In this document: positions 7,970-15,500 of the stretch, one piece after another | How the letters are laid out: each line of letters opens with the position of its first letter | Numbering within the stretch: position 1 is the first letter of the stretch | DNA from: Flavobacteriales bacterium UBA1986 | Lineage (GTDB): Bacteria; Bacteroidota; Bacteroidia; Flavobacteriales_G; Salibacteraceae | Reading direction: 5' to 3' | Length of the DNA stretch: 64,000 bases | Assembly (NCBI GenBank): GCA_002336245.1 | Contig: DDDG01000029.1 | Coordinates: forward strand, 62,001 to 126,000 | Made by a program: the position numbers and the translations under genes | The notes under the pieces: generated by a model | Told to the model about the DNA's origin: nothing | What the model saw: the letters and a program-made list of their open reading frames with translations, nothing else | Database searches by the model: none

Positions 7970-8194
7970 CTATTGAACTTCGGCCTTAGCCTTCACAAAA
8001 TGCCCAATGATGTCGTCGTCGCCATAAGCGATGAGTTTTTCATCCTTGAAGAGTGCTGGGAAAACAAAAGCATCGTGCGGACGATCTTTTCGATGCGTAG
8101 GGTACACTTCAATATTGATGTTCTCTTGCTCAACGTATTCAAGAACCACTGAGCAGGCGTGGCAATGGTCGGTGGTATAAAGACTGTATCCCAT
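7970..8194 (-). CDS. Glutaredoxin-family small thiol protein
   Basis: A 74-aa protein beginning YSLYTTDHCHAC, with the active-site pair C11-C14 at the end of the first strand, and FVFPALF around residue 43 giving the cis-proline expected of glutaredoxin and NrdH-like folds. It ends after a final helix, short but complete for this family. Cytoplasmic thiol-disulphide exchange is inferred; partner unknown. It is transcribed away from tolC and converges on metH. Confidence 0.8.
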   Translation of the reverse strand: MGYSLYTTDHCHACSVVLEYVEQENINIEVYPTHRKDRPHDAFVFPALFKDEKLIAYGDDDIIGHFVKAKAEVQ

Positions 8195-8312
8195 AACTCG
8201 TTATCGTTGGCAAATGAAACGAAAGCTGTTAAAATGAACTGTCAATGCCTTGACACACACGAATTTCCTTCACTTACCTTTCATCCAAGCATCCGACCAC
8301 AGGGGATTCTCA

Positions 8313-8327
8313 TTTCCCATTGGGAAA
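8313..8327. promoter_or_regulatory. Inverted repeat upstream of the tolC promoter (candidate operator)
   Basis: TTTCCC and GGGAAA arms flank a 3-nt spacer, just upstream of the tolC -7 region. A small DNA-bound regulator could recognise this symmetric site, but no local regulator gene is present and chance cannot be excluded. Confidence 0.3.
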
Positions 8328-8356
8328 ATCTTGATTTTTCCAGGGCTTTGCTGAGT

Positions 8357-8364
8357 TACATTTG
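8357..8364 (+). promoter_or_regulatory. -7 element TACATTTG of the tolC operon
   Basis: Exact match to TAnnTTTG, ending 16 nt before the tolC ATG. The nearest upstream TTG (8331-8333) is 23 nt away, slightly longer than usual. Confidence 0.6.
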
Positions 8365-8380
8365 TTTCCGTTCGAAAACT

Positions 8381-9802
8381 ATGAAGTCAAAGGCAATCTT
8401 ATTTCTCAGTGTTTTTCTTCTCGCGTCTACCGGGAATTTGAAAGCGCAAACGTATTGGAGTCTCGAGCAGTGCATTACCCACGCACTTGAGAACAACCTT
8501 CAAGTAAAGCAAACGAAGCTTCAAACCCAGCTAAGTGGAGAGTCACTGAAGGCCACCTCGGGAAACTTTTATCCATCGGTAAACGGGTTTGCCACGAACA
8601 TTTGGAATTTTGGGCAAACGATTGACCCCCTCACAAACACCTTTGCCACCAACACTGTGCGCACGAACCAATTGGGCATTTCGGCGAACGTCGACCTGTT
8701 TAAAGCTGGGCAAAACGTCAATGCAAAGAAGAGAGACCAATATGCTCTAGAGGCAAGTCGACATGATTTAGACAAGATGCGAAATGATGTTTCGCTATTG
8801 ATCGCTTCTGCATATTTGAACATCTTGTTTTCTGAAGAACTTCTTGAGAACAGTATTGCCCAAACACAATTGACCCAAAAGCAAATTTCAAGAAACAAGA
8901 AACTTTACGCCGCTGGTTCCATACCACGGGGTGATTTGTTGAATGTGGAATCGCAATTGGCTGGCGAAGAACTCTCCGTTGTGAGAGCTCAAAATCAGTT
9001 AGACCTAGCTTATTTGAATCTGATCCAACTGCTCCAGGTGGATTCAATTCAAGATTTTCGGGTTGTGAAACCAGATCTCAGTGTTGGCGATGACGCGGCC
9101 ATCAATACAACGACCGGCCAAATTTACGACCAAGCATTGCGCGTTCTTCCAGAAATAAAGAGTGCAGAGAATAGACTTTACAGTGCTGACAGAGCCATTG
9201 CGTTCAATCAATCCTTCGGATTGCCAAGTCTGAGGTTAAACGCTAATTTGGGAACTGGATATTCAGGAGCTCGTCCAGATTTATCGAAGCCGGTTGCACA
9301 AGATCCCGTTCCATTCGCCACCACCGCCAGTGGAGAGCAAGTCTTTATTCAGTCGGTAGGTTATCCTGAAATAATGCCCTTTGGCACTCAATTAAATGAG
9401 AACCTCAACCAATCGATTGGCTTGACCTTGAGCATTCCAATTTTCAATAAAATGCAAGTAAGTACTGGAACAAGCATTGCACGCATCAACTACGACATTC
9501 GTGAGAATGGGCTACGCATCGCGAAAAATACAGTCTATCAGAACATTCAATCGGCATACGCAGATGCGAAGGCGGCTCTTAATCAGTATCGGGCATCTCA
9601 AAAAGCACTGGATGCTCTCCGTGAATCATTCAAGTACGTTGAACAAAGATTCGATGTGGGAATGATCAACTCTGTTGATTACAACACGGCTAAGGTGAAC
9701 GTCACTCGGGCGGAGTCAGACTTTCTTCGTTCGAAATACGACTACGTCTTTAAGACGAAGATTCTAGATTTTTATCAAGGCAAGCCAATTACTCTAAACT
9801 GA
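8381..9802 (+). CDS. TolC-family outer-membrane efflux protein
   Basis: A 473-aa protein with a signal peptide ending near NLKAQ, followed by TYWSLEQCITHALENN, the typical opening of TolC-family proteins, and two copies of the long helical repeat (for example residues 90-200 and 350-440). TolC proteins form trimeric channels spanning the outer membrane and periplasm. An in-frame start at 8159 would add 74 residues without sense and would overlap the promoter, so the ATG preceding the signal peptide was chosen. The stop shares one base with the adaptor gene start, forming a tolC-hlyD export operon. Confidence 0.9.
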   Translation: MKSKAILFLSVFLLASTGNLKAQTYWSLEQCITHALENNLQVKQTKLQTQLSGESLKATSGNFYPSVNGFATNIWNFGQTIDPLTNTFATNTVRTNQLGISANVDLFKAGQNVNAKKRDQYALEASRHDLDKMRNDVSLLIASAYLNILFSEELLENSIAQTQLTQKQISRNKKLYAAGSIPRGDLLNVESQLAGEELSVVRAQNQLDLAYLNLIQLLQVDSIQDFRVVKPDLSVGDDAAINTTTGQIYDQALRVLPEIKSAENRLYSADRAIAFNQSFGLPSLRLNANLGTGYSGARPDLSKPVAQDPVPFATTASGEQVFIQSVGYPEIMPFGTQLNENLNQSIGLTLSIPIFNKMQVSTGTSIARINYDIRENGLRIAKNTVYQNIQSAYADAKAALNQYRASQKALDALRESFKYVEQRFDVGMINSVDYNTAKVNVTRAESDFLRSKYDYVFKTKILDFYQGKPITLN

Positions 9803-11106
9803 TGTTCAAGAATAAGACAAGAATTGGGATAGCACTTGGAGTTGTACTTCTCGTTGTTGCCGTAGTGATCAAGAAGAACTTCGGGAAGCAAGGCTTGGAA
9901 GTCTTTGTGCAGTTGGCCGAGAAAGGGAACATCACCGAATTAGTTTCTGCTAATGGGAAAGTTCAACCAGAAGTTGAGGTTAGCATTAGCCCTGAAGTCG
10001 CCGGAGAGGTGATTGAAGTAATGGTCGTAGAGGGTCAAAAAGTAAAGGCCGAGGACTTATTGCTGCGCATCAACCCAGATTTATTGGAGTCTGCACGGGA
10101 TCGAGTAGAGGCAGGAATGAATACCTCAAGAGCGAACCTTGCGAATGCGAAAGCGCGATTGGCGCAAACAGAATCGAGAATGATTCAATCGGAGGCGAGC
10201 TACAAAAGAAGTAAAACACTCTACGATCAAAAAGCAATTTCTGAGGCTGAATTTGAGGCCGCACAAGCTTCATATGAGGTAGCGAAGGCCGAAGTTGAAG
10301 CCGCCGTGCAGAGTGTGTCGGCTGCCGACTACAGCATTCGATCAGCGCAAGCTACACTCAAAGAAGCCCAGCGAAATCTTTTGAGAACAGAGATTCGTGC
10401 ACCTATGGACGGTACCATCAGTTTGTTGGATGTAGAGCCAGGGGAAAAGGTTGTGGGAACAGCTCAAATGGCAGGTACTGAGTTGCTGAGGATTGCAAAC
10501 CTCGAGAACATGGAAGTGAATGTTGAGGTGAATGAAAATGACATCATTCGGGTGAGCATTGGCGATACCGCAGACATTGAAGTCGATGCCTACGTCGATC
10601 GGAAGTTCAAAGGAATTGTAACGGAAGTCGCGAATACAGCAAAGACTGGCTTGATGCAGAGCAGCGATCAGGTAACCACTTTTGAAGTTAAGGTGCGCAT
10701 ATTGAGAAGTTCGTATTCAGATTTAATTGACGCCAAAAACCCGCATCTTTCGCCTTTTCGACCTGGGATGAGCGCGATGGTCGATATTAAAACCGATCGC
10801 GTAGAACAAGTGCTTAAAATTCCAATTCAATCAGTTACTCTTAGAGAAGACACAAACATTGTTGCGGACAATGTGGACGATCGGCAGAAGGAATGTGTGT
10901 TCCTGCACGACGACGGACAGGTTCACCTCTTATTTATTGAAACAGGTATTCAAGACAGTGAATTTATTGAAGTCACTTCGGGCATTGAAGAAGGACAAGC
11001 AATTGTTTCTGGCCCTTACAGTGCAATCACGAAGATGCTGAAGGAAGGCAAAAAGGTTGTTGTGATCGACAAAGAAGATGCCTTCGAAAAGGCCGAAGAA
11101 GAATAG
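9802..11106 (+). CDS. HlyD/MacA-type periplasmic adaptor subunit
   Basis: A 434-aa membrane-fusion protein: one N-terminal anchor (about residues 8-23), a biotinyl-lipoyl-like half with GEVIEVMVVEGQKVKAEDLL, a long coiled coil about residues 90-195 rich in Ala, Glu and Gln, the second lipoyl half around APMDGTISLLDVEPGEKV, and beta-barrel and membrane-proximal domains. It links an inner-membrane pump to TolC. No pump gene (RND or MacB) follows; the next gene is tsaB 3 nt later. The long hairpin favours a MacA-type ABC partner, but that is inference. Confidence 0.88.
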   Translation: MFKNKTRIGIALGVVLLVVAVVIKKNFGKQGLEVFVQLAEKGNITELVSANGKVQPEVEVSISPEVAGEVIEVMVVEGQKVKAEDLLLRINPDLLESARDRVEAGMNTSRANLANAKARLAQTESRMIQSEASYKRSKTLYDQKAISEAEFEAAQASYEVAKAEVEAAVQSVSAADYSIRSAQATLKEAQRNLLRTEIRAPMDGTISLLDVEPGEKVVGTAQMAGTELLRIANLENMEVNVEVNENDIIRVSIGDTADIEVDAYVDRKFKGIVTEVANTAKTGLMQSSDQVTTFEVKVRILRSSYSDLIDAKNPHLSPFRPGMSAMVDIKTDRVEQVLKIPIQSVTLREDTNIVADNVDDRQKECVFLHDDGQVHLLFIETGIQDSEFIEVTSGIEEGQAIVSGPYSAITKMLKEGKKVVVIDKEDAFEKAEEE

Positions 11107-11108
11107 GG

Positions 11109-11786
11109 ATGGCTCTCATTCTGAACATCGAAACCTCCACCACGAATTGTTCCATTTCCCTGGCAAAAGATGGAAATGTTTTAGCCTCTTCAGAAAAGAA
11201 TGAAGGCTATTCGCATGCCGAGAATTTGGCCAGTATGGTCGAAGATTTGCTCTCTAAACACAAGCTCGACCGGAAAGAACTAGATGCCATTTGCGTTGGG
11301 AAAGGACCAGGATCTTTTACTGGATTACGCATCGGCGTTTCCTTTGCGAAGGGACTTTCTTTCGGTTTGGGGATTCCCTTGATCTCTATTGGTAGTCTGG
11401 AAATTCTCCTAGAACAAGCCATGGCTGAAGAACCCAAATACGACCTTTACGTCCCTACGATAGACGCACGAAGAATGGAAATTTATTGCGCCATGTTTGA
11501 CGCGGAGAGGCGTCCAATTCATGGTGTTCAGGCGAAGGTCGTTGAGGAAGGTAGTTTTCAAGAATTCATCGGGGAGAGCAGTTGCTTGATCTTTGGAGAC
11601 AATGCAACAAAACTTCGTGGTTTGGTAAAAGATGATGTCCGCTTGTGGGATGTGTTTCCCTCAGCACGTTCCATGTGTGCCCTGGGCGAGCAGTTTTTTA
11701 AAGACAAAATCTTTGAGGACACAGCCTACTTTGAGCCATACTACTTAAAGGATTTCCGTGTTGGAGCACCGAAAAAGCTCCTGTAA
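11109..11786 (+). CDS. tsaB: tRNA threonylcarbamoyladenosine biosynthesis protein TsaB
   Basis: A 225-aa actin-like fold protein starting ALILNIETSTTNCSISLA with the motif GKGPGSFTGLRIGVSF, both signatures of TsaB (YeaZ). TsaB dimerises with TsaD and, with TsaE, places threonylcarbamoyl on A37 of tRNAs reading ANN codons. It probably shares transcription with the tolC-hlyD genes (3 nt gap), a housekeeping gene attached to an export operon. The C-terminal DFRVGAPKKLL ending is typical in this phylum. Confidence 0.95.
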   Translation: MALILNIETSTTNCSISLAKDGNVLASSEKNEGYSHAENLASMVEDLLSKHKLDRKELDAICVGKGPGSFTGLRIGVSFAKGLSFGLGIPLISIGSLEILLEQAMAEEPKYDLYVPTIDARRMEIYCAMFDAERRPIHGVQAKVVEEGSFQEFIGESSCLIFGDNATKLRGLVKDDVRLWDVFPSARSMCALGEQFFKDKIFEDTAYFEPYYLKDFRVGAPKKLL

Positions 11787-11843
11787 CGAGGGTCCCGTCG
11801 ATTCCTGACTCAATCCTTAAAGAAGCTTGAAAGCGCTAAGTAC

Positions 11844-12746
11844 TTATTGGTGGTATTCATATCTGAAACGAGTTATTGTAATGACGTTGAGCTCTTCGTC
11901 TTTGCTGAGTTCTGCTTTGAGTAGTAGGCTATCGACTTCGTAGATAAACTCTCTTGAGCGAACCAGTTTTCCATTCACAGTTTTCTTTTCTCGAAGAACA
12001 TTGCCCATCTCGTCGTATTCGTAAACGTATTTGATTTCCCTATTCTTGAAGAGATTTTCATTGCGGTTGATCTCAATCAATCGACCTTCAAAATCGTACT
12101 TGAAGCGAGTCTTACTTCCTCTGCTAATGCTTAGGTACAGGGTTTCTTCAAAAGAAAGGCTTCCGAAGTTATTCCGAGTTGTGCTCGTTTCTTTGTACGG
12201 AACGCCTTGGGTGTTGAGATAGATTTTGCGAATGCTTGAATCGTTCATCACGACGTATTCGAACTTTTCTGTTTTTACCTTCGTGGAAGGCCCTTTCTCA
12301 ATTTTATACCGAAAAGCTGTGGTGTTGGATCCCCGAAAATATTCTTCACCAACAACCCTTTTGTTTGAATCATAGAGGTATCGTACAGAGGAAAATCCGC
12401 TCCGCTCAAAATTCGATTTCTTAATAATCTCATCGATGGAGTTGTAGGCGTATGCTTCAGCAGAAGTATCAATTTCCCCATTGGGAAGTTTGAAGGTGTT
12501 GAGCTTTTCAACCAATTTACCAGAACGGTCAAATTGATATTGAACAACTACGCCTTTTGAGGTAATGGGCTGCATCTCACGTTTGATGGAAATCTCACCG
12601 AGTACGGCTTTAATCGTATTGTTCCGAATGAATTCAGGGTTGAAATAACTCGGATGTTCGTCAGGAATTCCCTTGTCGAACAGGATTACTTGGGACCAGC
12701 CTTGAAATGAAAGCCACATGAACAAAGAGAGCACAGAAATCCGCAT
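11844..12746 (-). CDS. Secreted protein with YD/RHS-like repeat strands
   Basis: A 300-aa protein with a signal peptide (MRISVLSLFMWLSFQGWSQ). The mature part contains recurrent short strands of the form YxYDexGxlxexxxxxxG (VQYQFDRSGKLVEK, YLYDSNKRVVGEE, FKYDFEGRLIEINRN, YEYDEMGNVLREK), which resemble YD repeats of RHS proteins and bacterial cell-surface proteins. Function unknown. A TTG at 12749 precedes the ATG; the ATG at 12746 was chosen because it overlaps the stop of the upstream YyaL-like gene by one base, so the two are co-transcribed. Confidence 0.75.
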   Translation of the reverse strand: MRISVLSLFMWLSFQGWSQVILFDKGIPDEHPSYFNPEFIRNNTIKAVLGEISIKREMQPITSKGVVVQYQFDRSGKLVEKLNTFKLPNGEIDTSAEAYAYNSIDEIIKKSNFERSGFSSVRYLYDSNKRVVGEEYFRGSNTTAFRYKIEKGPSTKVKTEKFEYVVMNDSSIRKIYLNTQGVPYKETSTTRNNFGSLSFEETLYLSISRGSKTRFKYDFEGRLIEINRNENLFKNREIKYVYEYDEMGNVLREKKTVNGKLVRSREFIYEVDSLLLKAELSKDEELNVITITRFRYEYHQ

Positions 12747-14848
12747 CAATCAATCTGTTTGAGGGCTTCAGCAACTTCTGTAACTGGGAGCTTACAGGAT
12801 TTGTTCACACAGACATAAATTCTCGTCTCACCTTCTGTGTATTTAAACTCGAGCAAGGGCAAGTCACTGTCGCCCATACTTCCAATCAGTAGTTTGTTGG
12901 GAACGTAAGTCCGGTTAATCTCAGCAACTTTTGCTTTCAATTCCTTTCCAGAAACAGCCACTTCATAGAAGGGGAAAACTTGGTGCAACATGAGTAGTGA
13001 CCAGTTGGAATAAGCCGAGCCATATTTGCTGATGTATTCTTGCACGTTGTTCAACATTCCCTTTGAGAGTGTCAGATAAGCCTCGTTGTCAAGATAGGTT
13101 CCAAGGTAAAAGAGCCCTTTGGCCAAGCTTGAATTGCTAGAAGGCATTACATTGTCGTTCACCTCCATTTTGCGCGCAATCAGTGAAGGATCTTCGTTAG
13201 ATGTGAAGAAGAACATTTTGTTTTGTTCGCTGAAGAAGTGTTCGATGCTATAGTCTGCAAGAATTTTCGCTTCGGTCAACCATTTTTCATCGAAGGTGCT
13301 TTGGTACAGATTTACGAAAGCTTCAATGCAGTGGGCGTAGTCTTCTAGGTAGGCGTTGATGGTGCTTTTTCCACCCTTGTATGAATGCCACAATCCACCG
13401 TCTTCTTTTTTCTGCTGACTTAAAATGAACTCCGCTCCTTTTTCAGCCCTTGCCAAAAACACCTTGTCACCGAGAGCGTCATAGGCCTCAGTGTATGCTG
13501 AAATCATCATCGCATTCCACGAAGTCAAACTTTTGTCATCGAGGCCGGGCTTTTCACGTTCCCAGCGAACCTTGTGTAGTTTTTCTTTTAGCTCATTGAT
13601 CTTAAGCCTTAAGTCCACTTCACTGAGATTGTATTTCTGAGCAAGCGCTCCTTCCTGCATGCCGCGAAGAAGAATGTAGTGCCCTTTTTCCCAAATGCCA
13701 GAAGAGTTCACATTGAAGTAGTCGGCGAACAGAGGAAAATCTTCCCCAAGAAGACTTTTCAGTTCTTCCTTTGTCCAGATGTAATACATTCCTTCTTCCC
13801 CTTCACTGTCCGCATCTAGGGCAGAGTAAAAGGCGCCTGATTTATCCGACAGTTCTCGTTCAATAAACGCAAGACTTTCACGCACCACTTGAGCGTAATC
13901 TTCCTTGCCGTATCGGGTGAAAGCCTCTGAATAAAGCCCGACCAATTGTGCATTGTCGTAGAGCATTTTTTCGAAATGAGGAACCTTCCAGCGCTCGTCG
14001 GTTGAGTAGCGCGCGAAGCCTCCACCAAGTTGATCATAAATACCACCTCGAGCCATCTTATCTAAAGTGAGCTCAACGTGTGCGTCAACTTCTGAATCGC
14101 TGAAGAGGCTTGCATAGCGCATTAAAAACAAGTAGTTGTTTGGAAGAGGAAATTTTGGTGCGCGGTTCGGTCCCCCTTCAACTTTGTCGAATTGTGCTTC
14201 CCAATTTTCTACCGTTGTCTGCAAGGTCGACTTTTCAAATGCTGCTGCTTCACCATTGAGGGCAATCAGTTCGTTTTGTTGCACTCCGCTGGTCAGCCGG
14301 TCGGCAAATTCATAAACCTCTTCAGCGTTGGTATTGAATTCATTCACAACGCGTTCCAAGACAGAAACCCACTGGTCTTTCTTGAAATAAGTTCCTCCAA
14401 AAAATGGCTTTCCATCTGGAAGTGCGATGCAATTCAATGGCCAGCCTCCGCGTCCAGTCATCAATTGAACGGCATCCATGTACACTTGATCAATATCTGG
14501 TCGTTCCTCGCGATCCACTTTAATGCAAACAAAATTGTCATTCATGACTTTCGCAACTGCGGTATCTTCAAACGATTCGCGTTCCATCATATGGCACCAG
14601 TGACAAGCTGAATAGCCGATGCTTATGATGATGAGCTTGTTCTCATCTGCGGCCTTTTGCAATGCTTCTTCTCCCCAAGGATACCAGTTCACAGGGTTGT
14701 GAGCGTGCTGCAAAAGGTATGGACTGCTTTCGTTTATGAGGGCGTTCCTATGTTCATGCTTGTCCGTCATCTCATTTGGGTTCGTCGAATCGCACCGACT
14801 GAAGGCGGTGGCGAGCATTAAAAAGAGGAGGTATTTCAAAAGCTTCAA
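12746..14848 (-). CDS. DUF255/YyaL-type thioredoxin-domain protein, predicted lipoprotein
   Basis: A 700-aa protein of the YyaL/SPATA20 family: an N-terminal thioredoxin-like domain with SPYLLQHAHNPVNWYPWG and the CHWC pair in GYSACHWCHMMERESF, then an (alpha/alpha)6-barrel resembling glycosidase/epimerase folds with GGIYDQLGGGFARYSTDE and VPHFEKMLYDNAQLV. The start is a TTG: an in-frame stop lies four codons upstream and no ATG precedes the signal sequence. The N-terminus then reads as a lipoprotein signal ending AFSRC, so the protein is probably membrane-anchored outside the cytoplasm, whereas many relatives appear cytosolic. The substrate is unknown. Confidence 0.88.
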   Translation of the reverse strand: MKLLKYLLFLMLATAFSRCDSTNPNEMTDKHEHRNALINESSPYLLQHAHNPVNWYPWGEEALQKAADENKLIIISIGYSACHWCHMMERESFEDTAVAKVMNDNFVCIKVDREERPDIDQVYMDAVQLMTGRGGWPLNCIALPDGKPFFGGTYFKKDQWVSVLERVVNEFNTNAEEVYEFADRLTSGVQQNELIALNGEAAAFEKSTLQTTVENWEAQFDKVEGGPNRAPKFPLPNNYLFLMRYASLFSDSEVDAHVELTLDKMARGGIYDQLGGGFARYSTDERWKVPHFEKMLYDNAQLVGLYSEAFTRYGKEDYAQVVRESLAFIERELSDKSGAFYSALDADSEGEEGMYYIWTKEELKSLLGEDFPLFADYFNVNSSGIWEKGHYILLRGMQEGALAQKYNLSEVDLRLKINELKEKLHKVRWEREKPGLDDKSLTSWNAMMISAYTEAYDALGDKVFLARAEKGAEFILSQQKKEDGGLWHSYKGGKSTINAYLEDYAHCIEAFVNLYQSTFDEKWLTEAKILADYSIEHFFSEQNKMFFFTSNEDPSLIARKMEVNDNVMPSSNSSLAKGLFYLGTYLDNEAYLTLSKGMLNNVQEYISKYGSAYSNWSLLMLHQVFPFYEVAVSGKELKAKVAEINRTYVPNKLLIGSMGDSDLPLLEFKYTEGETRIYVCVNKSCKLPVTEVAEALKQID

Positions 14849-14858
14849 TTGAATTACT

Positions 14859-14866
14859 CAAATATA
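14859..14866 (-). promoter_or_regulatory. -7 element TATATTTG upstream of the YyaL-like gene
   Basis: Exact TAnnTTTG on the minus strand, ending 10 nt before the proposed TTG start, so the transcript would have a very short leader. No clear -33 TTG is seen. Confidence 0.5.
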
Positions 14867-14902
14867 CTAGCCTAGACTTGATGAATTGAACGACGTTTGG
14901 CT

Positions 14903-15379
14903 CTAGAATTCGAATTCTTCTCGAATGTCGATGCTGATCGTTCTGGTCAGAAAAAGAGCTTTCCCAGAAATTTCGCCTTTTACATCAATTTCTACGGGCC
15001 CGTTTAAGGCTAATCGAACAAATGCGCCAAGATTGTTGGCGAAGCCAGAGTCGAAATTTGCACGTACTGGGCAGTGGTATTCTCCACTTGATTCAGGTGG
15101 AATAACAATTTCTTTCGTGATGTTCGCTCTTCCTATGCGCATGGTGTCTGCGAAGGCTTCCAAATCAGAATCAACAATGCGTATTTCGTACTTGTTTGGA
15201 TTGCTGATCTCAACCATTAGGTCCAATTCAACAAATTTCGAAGTAACTCGCTTTACGTGGGCGCTCTTAACCCCATGCAACTCTACATCCTTGTATAACA
15301 GTCCACAAGAGGATAGGAGTGCACTCAAGGCGAAAAAAAGTAGGGCAGATTTGCCTAGAGAAATGAGACGCTGATGCAT
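14903..15379 (-). CDS. LEA type 2 (WHy domain) family lipoprotein
   Basis: A 158-aa protein with a lipoprotein signal ending LLSSC (Cys at about residue 25) followed by a single beta-rich domain. The pattern VELDLMVEISNPNKYEI matches LEA14/WHy domains, which typically carry NPN near the start of the fold and resemble fibronectin modules. Such lipoproteins are common in Bacteroidota and have no assigned function. It is transcribed from its own ATG, divergent from the large lamin-tail protein gene. Confidence 0.8.
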   Translation of the reverse strand: MHQRLISLGKSALLFFALSALLSSCGLLYKDVELHGVKSAHVKRVTSKFVELDLMVEISNPNKYEIRIVDSDLEAFADTMRIGRANITKEIVIPPESSGEYHCPVRANFDSGFANNLGAFVRLALNGPVEIDVKGEISGKALFLTRTISIDIREEFEF

Positions 15380-15500
15380 GCTTTTTGCTGGGGCTGAAAA
15401 GTATGAAATTTAACGCCTTAATATTGAACAATGTTTATGCCCTTTCAATTCAAGAAGACATATGCCGGGCAAAGCATATAATTGGTCAATTTTGCGACAG

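Noticed and set aside
8159..8380. 74-residue N-terminal extension of the TolC-family protein
   Set aside because: It covers the -7 element and candidate operator and has no similarity to TolC; the signal peptide starts at 8381.
14192..14611. Plus-strand open frame of 139 codons antisense to the YyaL-like gene
   Set aside because: Cysteine- and histidine-rich translation without domains; the opposite strand codes for a clear protein family.
14925..15374. Plus-strand open frame of 149 codons antisense to the LEA-type lipoprotein gene
   Set aside because: It covers almost all of a gene with signal peptide and WHy motif; the antisense translation is basic and serine-rich without features.
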